Positions 14,007 to 18,870 of a stretch of 18,870 nucleotides of DNA are shown here, in pieces (the stretch's first letter is position 1; each line of letters starts with the position of its first letter). The position numbers and the translations under genes are program-made. The notes under the pieces are model-generated. The model was not told where the DNA came from. It ran no database searches and saw only the letters and a program-made list of their open reading frames with translations. The DNA lies in assembly GCA_937900045.1 (NCBI GenBank), contig CALCEB010000094.1, forward strand, positions 1 to 18,870. Reading direction: 5' to 3'. The stretch comes from an uncultured Acidobacteriota bacterium (GTDB lineage Bacteria > Acidobacteriota > Terriglobia > UBA7540).

Positions 14007-15512
14007 TCATTGGGACTCTTCACGTTCCGGCGCAGCCAGCTCGCGCGAAGTTTCTTCAATAGGAACCACCTCCATGATCTCATCTCCGCCGGCCGCCCCG
14101 AGTTCCTTGAACTTGCGCGCCGAAACCAGAACGCGGCTCTCCAGCGACCCGACGGCTCTGTTATAAGTCTCGACCGCCTTCCTCAGTGACGATCCGACCG
14201 CGTCAAAGTAGGTGATGAAAGTCTTCAACCGGTCATAGACCTGCTTGCCCAGGTCGCTGATGACCTGCGCGTTCTGGGCAATCTGCTCCTGCCTCCAGCC
14301 GTAGGCCACCGCCCTCAGCAATGCGATGAGGGTAGTGGGCGTGGCCAGCACCACCCGTTTTTCCATTCCATCCTCAATCAGGGTACGATCCTGCTCCAGG
14401 GCCGCACTGAAGAAAGATTCACCGGGAAGAAAGAGGACCACAAATTCGGGCGCCGGATCAAACTGCTCCCAGTAATTCCGGGCGGCAAGCTGATTCATGT
14501 AAGCGCGGACGTGCTGGCCGTGGCGGTTGAGAGCCTCGACACGATCCTTCTCCGTCAGGGCGGAGGCGGCATCCAGGAAAGACTGGAGGGACACTTTGGC
14601 GTCCACGACGATGCGCCGTCCGCCGGGAAGGTTCACAATCATGTCCGGGCGCAAACGCCCTTCGTCGGTATTCACGGTCTCCTGCTCGGCGAAATCGCAG
14701 TGTTCGGACATGCCGGCGAGTTCGACAGCGCGGCGCAGCGTCATTTCTCCCCAGCGTCCCCGCACTTGCGGTCCCCCGCGCAATGCCGTGGCCAACGTGC
14801 CCGTCTCCTTCTGTAATTGTTGATTGGCGCTCGCCAAACTGCGAAGCTGCTCTTCCAGGCTGCCGTAGGCATTCTGACGGGTCTTCTCCATTTCGAGCAC
14901 TTGTTTTTCGTAACGGTCGAGAGCCAGGCGCAAAGGGGTGACGAGGGCGTCGAACTGTTGCTGGCGAACGTCGAGATCGCCTTTGGCGCGCTCCTGGACG
15001 GTCTCAAAAGTGCTTCGCGCCAAATCGATAAAGGCTTGATTGTTACTCTTGAGGGCTTCCGAAGAGAGCGCCTGGAACGATTCCGTGAGCTGATTCCGGG
15101 CTTGATCGAGGAGCTTTCGCTGTTCTTCGAGATTCGCTTGAGCCTCCCGTAGGCGAGTTTCCGCCGCAACGCGGGCTTCACCCTCCACCTTCAGGCGGTC
15201 GCGCAATTGCGAAGCCTCTTGTAGAGAGGATTGCGACTCCTCAAGCCGGGTTTCCGCAGCGGCCCGCTGCTCTCCTTCCGCTTTTAACTGCTGTTGGAGT
15301 CCGGCGATTTCCTGCGCGCGGGTTTCAAGCTGGCCGGCTAGCGAGTCGCGCTGAGAACGCAGCTCGCCGGCCGCCGCCTCTGCCGCCTTAATTCTTCCTT
15401 CCGCCTCGACCCTGAAGGAAATAACATGGCTCTTCGACCGTGATTCGGACCAGAACCAGGTAAGCAAACCGCCCAGCACCAGTCCCGCCACCAGCCAAAT
15501 CAAACCGGTCAT
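14007..15512 (-). CDS. rmuC: DNA recombination protein RmuC
   Basis: RmuC limits inversion-type recombination at repeats in E. coli; it is a membrane-anchored coiled-coil protein with a predicted PD-(D/E)XK-like nuclease domain. It has 501 residues. An N-terminal helix (3-21) is followed by a long coiled coil (about 35-240). The core has R-G-R-W-G-E-M-T-L (251-259), R-L-R-P-D290, I-V-V-D304-A-K306-V and F-L-P-G-E-S-F-F, all family hallmarks. The start has AAGGAG (15525-15520) seven bases upstream. In the coiled coil, residues 77-101 and 108-132 repeat one another (L-K-x-E-G-E-x-R-x-A-A-E-T-R-L). It is 86 bases downstream of a co-directional helicase-nuclease, so the two may be co-transcribed in DNA repair. 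Confidence 0.95.
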   Translation of the reverse strand: MTGLIWLVAGLVLGGLLTWFWSESRSKSHVISFRVEAEGRIKAAEAAAGELRSQRDSLAGQLETRAQEIAGLQQQLKAEGEQRAAAETRLEESQSSLQEASQLRDRLKVEGEARVAAETRLREAQANLEEQRKLLDQARNQLTESFQALSSEALKSNNQAFIDLARSTFETVQERAKGDLDVRQQQFDALVTPLRLALDRYEKQVLEMEKTRQNAYGSLEEQLRSLASANQQLQKETGTLATALRGGPQVRGRWGEMTLRRAVELAGMSEHCDFAEQETVNTDEGRLRPDMIVNLPGGRRIVVDAKVSLQSFLDAASALTEKDRVEALNRHGQHVRAYMNQLAARNYWEQFDPAPEFVVLFLPGESFFSAALEQDRTLIEDGMEKRVVLATPTTLIALLRAVAYGWRQEQIAQNAQVISDLGKQVYDRLKTFITYFDAVGSSLRKAVETYNRAVGSLESRVLVSARKFKELGAAGGDEIMEVVPIEETSRELAAPEREESQ

Positions 15513-15571
15513 CGGCCTTCTCCTTAACGCCTCAACCTTCGCGGGGAGCTAAGAATCTCAGGGTTAGTAGT

Positions 15572-15591
15572 ACCGGCACGAACCGGCACGA
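15572..15591. repeat. Two tandem 10-bp units
   Basis: ACCGGCACGA occurs twice in direct succession in the gap between the helicase and rmuC. Probably a small slippage duplication; no function assigned. Confidence 0.6.
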
Positions 15592-15598
15592 TCCTCTG

Positions 15599-18500
15599 CT
15601 ATTCTTGCTCGTGCGCCGGACAGATGGAAATGAAGTTGCACCACCGGCAAAGGAATCCCGGCTTCGCCTCAAATGAGTTGCCTCGGATTTCCCGCGCCAC
15701 TTCGCGGAGCTGATCCAAGCTCTCGCGCAGCTTTTCTTCGGTGCGGACGGTGGAAACGGCACGATTGTCCGTCAAGTTGTAAAAAGTCAAACGCGCGGGG
15801 ATGGTTCCGTACAGCTCCCGGGCAGCCAATGCGTAAACCGAAAGTTGCAGACTTTGGTCCGCATCCTTCAGAGTGCGCGGGCGGCCCGTCTTATAATCGA
15901 TCAACTCATGTTGGGTATGGCCTTTCAACTCAATCTCGTTAACCTGATCGATCCGGCCTTCCAGCTTCAGATCTCCAAAATCGAGCGAAAACGGCTGTTC
16001 CATCTGGGTTCCTTCCGGATTCATCGCCACCTTGTTGTGCGATTCTACAAACCCGTGCAGTTGCTCAAGTCCCGCCTTCTTGTAGGATTCTTCCTGATAA
16101 TCGTCACCAAACCCCGCGCTCCTCCAGCCGGAAAGATAGAAGCTCTCCATTTCTTGCATGGAGGGAAGACCCTGCCGGCGCAGTTCGAAATAGTAGCGAA
16201 CGCTTTGGTGCATCAAACTACCGAAGGTCAACGCGGGCTGCGGCCCGGGCGGAATTTGCATGAGATGAGCGAATTTATATTTGAGCGGGCATTGCAGATA
16301 ATCCTCAGCGGAGGTCGCGCTCAGGCTGATTTTCTCGCCGTTCTCCACCGGGACGGCGTACGCCGCCCAGTCATGAATCAGGGAGCGGTCGCCCGCCCGG
16401 TGTTCAATTTCACCAAAGAGGCTCGCCTGGTGGAGATCTTGCCGGGTTTCGGACAGCCTTTGATGCTCCTTGCCCGGACTTGCAAGGGCGGTCGCTCTTT
16501 TGTTTCCGGTTGCTAAGCTTGCTTTGCCGTTCCTCCCCCTTGCGGCTTGATTCACCTTGGGATCGCTAGAGGAAACCGCGATCATTTCCAGGTCCTGCGC
16601 GGCAATAACGGCATTGGCGAGCAGATCATCAATGAACCTTGATCTCTGCCGCTCTGACTTCGCTACGCTCGAAATGTAAAGCTGCCGCATGGCGCGGGTG
16701 ATCGCTACGTAAAAGAGCCGCCGTTCTTCCTGGATGTGAATGTCGCCTGGCGGCATCGGGCCTCGATGAAGCTCGTCGGGAAACTCGATGACCGGCTTGC
16801 GCTCCGTGGAGGGAAAGCGCAGGCGGGCCACGCTCAGGATGAAGACCACCGGAAATTCCAAGCCCTTGGCGGCGTGAACCGTCATCAGCTTCACGGCCTG
16901 CTCGGATTGCGGCGGCTCCGGAGCCTCCAGCTTCCCGCCCGCCTCTGAAAAATAGTTGAAATATTCCATGAATTCCGCAAGACGCCGGGTTTCGCTCTTC
17001 TCTTCCCACTCACTTACAAATTTCCGGAATGTTTCGAGAGCATCCAAGCGTGGATCGCCCGCGACGAAAGTGAAACCCAGCGCATCCGTAATGCGGTTGA
17101 GGATTGGAGTGACAGGAGCGGAGCGCGAGAAACCGCGCAGCTCGCGGAGAAGCTCCTCAAGTCCGCTCCATCCTGATGCGGCTATGTCGCCGTCAAGTCC
17201 GGAGATTCGGGCTGCCTGCAGAACATCGTGGATGGAACAGTGGTTTGACGCGGCGTGCAGCCGGATTTTCTGCGCAAGCTCCGGGGAGATATGCCAGCGG
17301 GGATCAGCCAGGATGCGGGTCATGCCGATATTGTCATGCGGCAAGTGAATGACGCTCAGATAAGCCGCAACGTCGCGCAGCACCGGCATATTCAGGATGG
17401 AAAGACCCCGGATGGAAAATGGGATGCCGCGGCGCCGCAACTCGTCAATCAGCAAATCGCGATGGCTGTGGGCGCGATAAAGCACGGCGATCTCAGCCAG
17501 CGCACGCCCCTCGCGCGCCAGGCGCTGAATCTCTTCCGCCACCCATGCAGCTTCACTCGGGTAATCAGGGAAATTCAGCAAAAAGATGCGGTCGCCGTCA
17601 TCCTTTTCGGCCTGCAAGCCGGGTTTCTGTTCATAACGGTTGTTGTGCGCGATCACCGCATCGGCCACGCGCAGAATTCTGGCAGTGGAACGGTAATTGC
17701 GATTGAGGTATATCGTCCGATGACGCGGGAAAGCCTTGGAGAACATCTCAAACGCGCCGTGCGAAGCGCCCCGGAAGCGGTAGATGGCCTGGTCGTCATC
17801 ACCCACGGCAGTGATGGGGTAAGGCGGAGCCACCAGCAAGCGCAGCAGTTCCACCTGCCCGTAGTTGGTGTCCTGAAACTCGTCCACCAACACGTGCTTA
17901 AATTGGCTTTGGACTCGCTCAAGCGCCTCCGGGTGATGGTTCCATAGCCGCACCGTCTCGCTGATGAGGCTGCCCAGACTGGAGTAGGTAGCATCCTCAA
18001 TCAGCCGGGTACTGGTTTGGAAAACCCGCGCCAGTTCCTTCTTCTTCAGAATCTCTTCCCACGCGGTCTGGTCTTCAGGACTGAGGGGCGCAACCCCGTC
18101 CCGCCCGGTAAGTGATGAAGGACGAATCGCTGCGCTTCTCCCCGCAGCCGCGCTCAAGGCTGCCGCTTGGCGGGCGCCCGATGTTTGGCCGGCGGCGGCC
18201 GGATGTTGGGAAAGGAACTTTTGCTCGCAGGCCAGGACATAAGCCTCAAAGACCTTGGGACTTACCAGCGAATCCTGGCAGCGCGAAAAGAACTCATTCA
18301 GGTCGTGAAGAAAAGCGCCCGGCTCGACGAGCTTCTGATAGAACTCAAGCCCCAGCAGGCTCATGCGGCGGCGCAGAAAAATCCAAACATCAACTTTGTC
18401 CAGCAGACGGCGCTCGAAATGCCATTGGCGAAGAACCTCATAGCAGAAGGAATGAAACGTGGAAATGTGCGGCGTGGAGACCATCTCCGGCAGCGCCTCG

Positions 18501-18745
18501 CTCACGCGGACTTTCATTTCCAGCGCCGCCTTCTCGGTGAAAGTGAGCGCCAGAATATTTTCCGGCTGCAAGGGCGAGGCCTTGGGATCGCTTGCAGCGC
18601 GCTCCAACAGGCGCACAATGCGCTGGGTAATGACCCGGGTTTTGCCGCTGCCCGGTCCGGCAATGATGAGCAAGGGACCATCGCCGTGATTGACGGCTTG
18701 CTGTTGTTCAGGGTTGAGTTTCAGCATGTTGGGGGACGGTTCCAT
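15599..18745 (-). CDS. UvrD/PcrA-type helicase fused to a RecB-type iron-sulfur nuclease
   Basis: A 1048-residue single chain for DNA end processing or repair. The N-terminal superfamily 1A helicase has Walker A A-G-P-G-S-G-K-T (29-36), A-L-T-F-T-E-K-A-A, V-D-E-F-Q-D-T (287-293), G-D-D-D-Q-A-I-Y-R-F-R-G (315-326), T-V-H-A-A-K-G-L-E-F (622-631) and Y-V-A-I-T-R-A (679-685). The C-terminal PD-(D/E)XK nuclease has H846, D933, D950-Y-K952 and Q967. Four cysteines (819, 1033, 1036, 1042) form the Cas4/AddB-type Fe-S pattern. All motifs are intact. An Ala/Ser-rich insert (about 180-215) and a long linker (about 720-800) look flexible. ATG 18745 is chosen; TTG 18790 and ATG 18727 are alternatives and ribosome sites are weak. 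Layout resembles AdnA/AddB-like helicase-nucleases. Upstream of rmuC. Confidence 0.93.
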   Translation of the reverse strand: MEPSPNMLKLNPEQQQAVNHGDGPLLIIAGPGSGKTRVITQRIVRLLERAASDPKASPLQPENILALTFTEKAALEMKVRVSEALPEMVSTPHISTFHSFCYEVLRQWHFERRLLDKVDVWIFLRRRMSLLGLEFYQKLVEPGAFLHDLNEFFSRCQDSLVSPKVFEAYVLACEQKFLSQHPAAAGQTSGARQAAALSAAAGRSAAIRPSSLTGRDGVAPLSPEDQTAWEEILKKKELARVFQTSTRLIEDATYSSLGSLISETVRLWNHHPEALERVQSQFKHVLVDEFQDTNYGQVELLRLLVAPPYPITAVGDDDQAIYRFRGASHGAFEMFSKAFPRHRTIYLNRNYRSTARILRVADAVIAHNNRYEQKPGLQAEKDDGDRIFLLNFPDYPSEAAWVAEEIQRLAREGRALAEIAVLYRAHSHRDLLIDELRRRGIPFSIRGLSILNMPVLRDVAAYLSVIHLPHDNIGMTRILADPRWHISPELAQKIRLHAASNHCSIHDVLQAARISGLDGDIAASGWSGLEELLRELRGFSRSAPVTPILNRITDALGFTFVAGDPRLDALETFRKFVSEWEEKSETRRLAEFMEYFNYFSEAGGKLEAPEPPQSEQAVKLMTVHAAKGLEFPVVFILSVARLRFPSTERKPVIEFPDELHRGPMPPGDIHIQEERRLFYVAITRAMRQLYISSVAKSERQRSRFIDDLLANAVIAAQDLEMIAVSSSDPKVNQAARGRNGKASLATGNKRATALASPGKEHQRLSETRQDLHQASLFGEIEHRAGDRSLIHDWAAYAVPVENGEKISLSATSAEDYLQCPLKYKFAHLMQIPPGPQPALTFGSLMHQSVRYYFELRRQGLPSMQEMESFYLSGWRSAGFGDDYQEESYKKAGLEQLHGFVESHNKVAMNPEGTQMEQPFSLDFGDLKLEGRIDQVNEIELKGHTQHELIDYKTGRPRTLKDADQSLQLSVYALAARELYGTIPARLTFYNLTDNRAVSTVRTEEKLRESLDQLREVAREIRGNSFEAKPGFLCRWCNFISICPAHEQE

Positions 18746-18870
18746 TATTTGCCTGCGGTGCGCAGAAGGCAAGAGGGCAGGAACCTTCAATTCTGACGGG
18801 ATCCCGCAGGTGTGTCTAGTATTACTATGTTAAGTCGTTGGGCGCACCGTCAGGGCATGGCTTCAGCCAT
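18746..18870. other. Upstream region of the helicase-nuclease gene
   Basis: 125 bases to the window edge. It holds an 11-base palindrome, TAGTA-T-TACTA (18817-18827), and a perfect one at the very end, ATGGCT-TC-AGCCAT (18857-18870). The latter may be part of a longer REP-like hairpin cut by the edge. No consensus promoter for the helicase was identified. Confidence 0.35.

Noticed and set aside
13235..14083. Minus-strand frame of 282 codons spanning the second VWA gene, the micro-gene and the end of rmuC
   Set aside because: It crosses a strong promoter and terminator on the other strand and overlaps two real genes; no recognisable domain.
15845..16516. Plus-strand frame of 223 codons inside the helicase-nuclease
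   Set aside because: Antisense to the nuclease domain with its conserved motifs.
17255..17947. Plus-strand frame of 230 codons inside the helicase
   Set aside because: Antisense to the helicase motifs; shadow.

Overview
The window looks like chromosomal DNA of an Acidobacteriota (Acidobacteria). Three things suggest this: fragments of the large MacB/FtsX-type permeases that are strongly expanded in that phylum (ADOP type); two von Willebrand A proteins with the C-terminal signature of the 'VWFA-related Acidobacterial domain' family; and a moderately high G+C, Shine-Dalgarno-using gene style. This is an inference from gene families. There is no rRNA here to settle it.

Layout. (1) 33-1490, minus strand: N-terminal part of an ADOP-type permease that stops early, at the window edge. 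(2) 1659-6215, plus strand: the conserved housekeeping operon rpmH-rnpA-yidD-yidC-jag-mnmE (ribosomal protein L34, RNase P protein, membrane insertion, RNA binding, tRNA wobble modification). rpmH lies inside an open extension of the rnpA frame, and yidD appears broken by a one-base shift. (3) About 6.5-11.2 kb: an accessory stretch. It holds a truncated second permease, a vapBC toxin-antitoxin pair, a toxin-first RelE/HigB-XRE pair lying between two copies of a 58-bp hairpin repeat, a tightly spaced two-gene operon (proteasome-like Ntn-hydrolase fold with a SEC-C zinc motif, then a DUF5677-like protein), and a frameshifted piece of an M28 peptidase. (4) 11.26-13.64 kb: two divergent VWA proteins. 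(5) 13.70-13.90 kb: a compact and apparently complete transcription unit with promoter, inverted repeat over the -10 element, 5' UTR hairpin, strong ribosome site, an 11-codon lysine-rich ORF and a textbook terminator. (6) 14.0-18.75 kb, minus strand: a single-chain UvrD-type helicase/RecB-type iron-sulfur nuclease followed by rmuC, probably a DNA recombination/repair unit.

The most promising undescribed elements are the micro-gene unit at 13.7-13.9 kb and the Ntn-hydrolase/SEC-C + DUF5677 operon. Both toxin-antitoxin modules have perfect inverted repeats centred on or next to the first start codon, with promoters placed so that the mRNAs could be leaderless. No rRNA, tRNA, CRISPR array, transposase or integrase was recognised.
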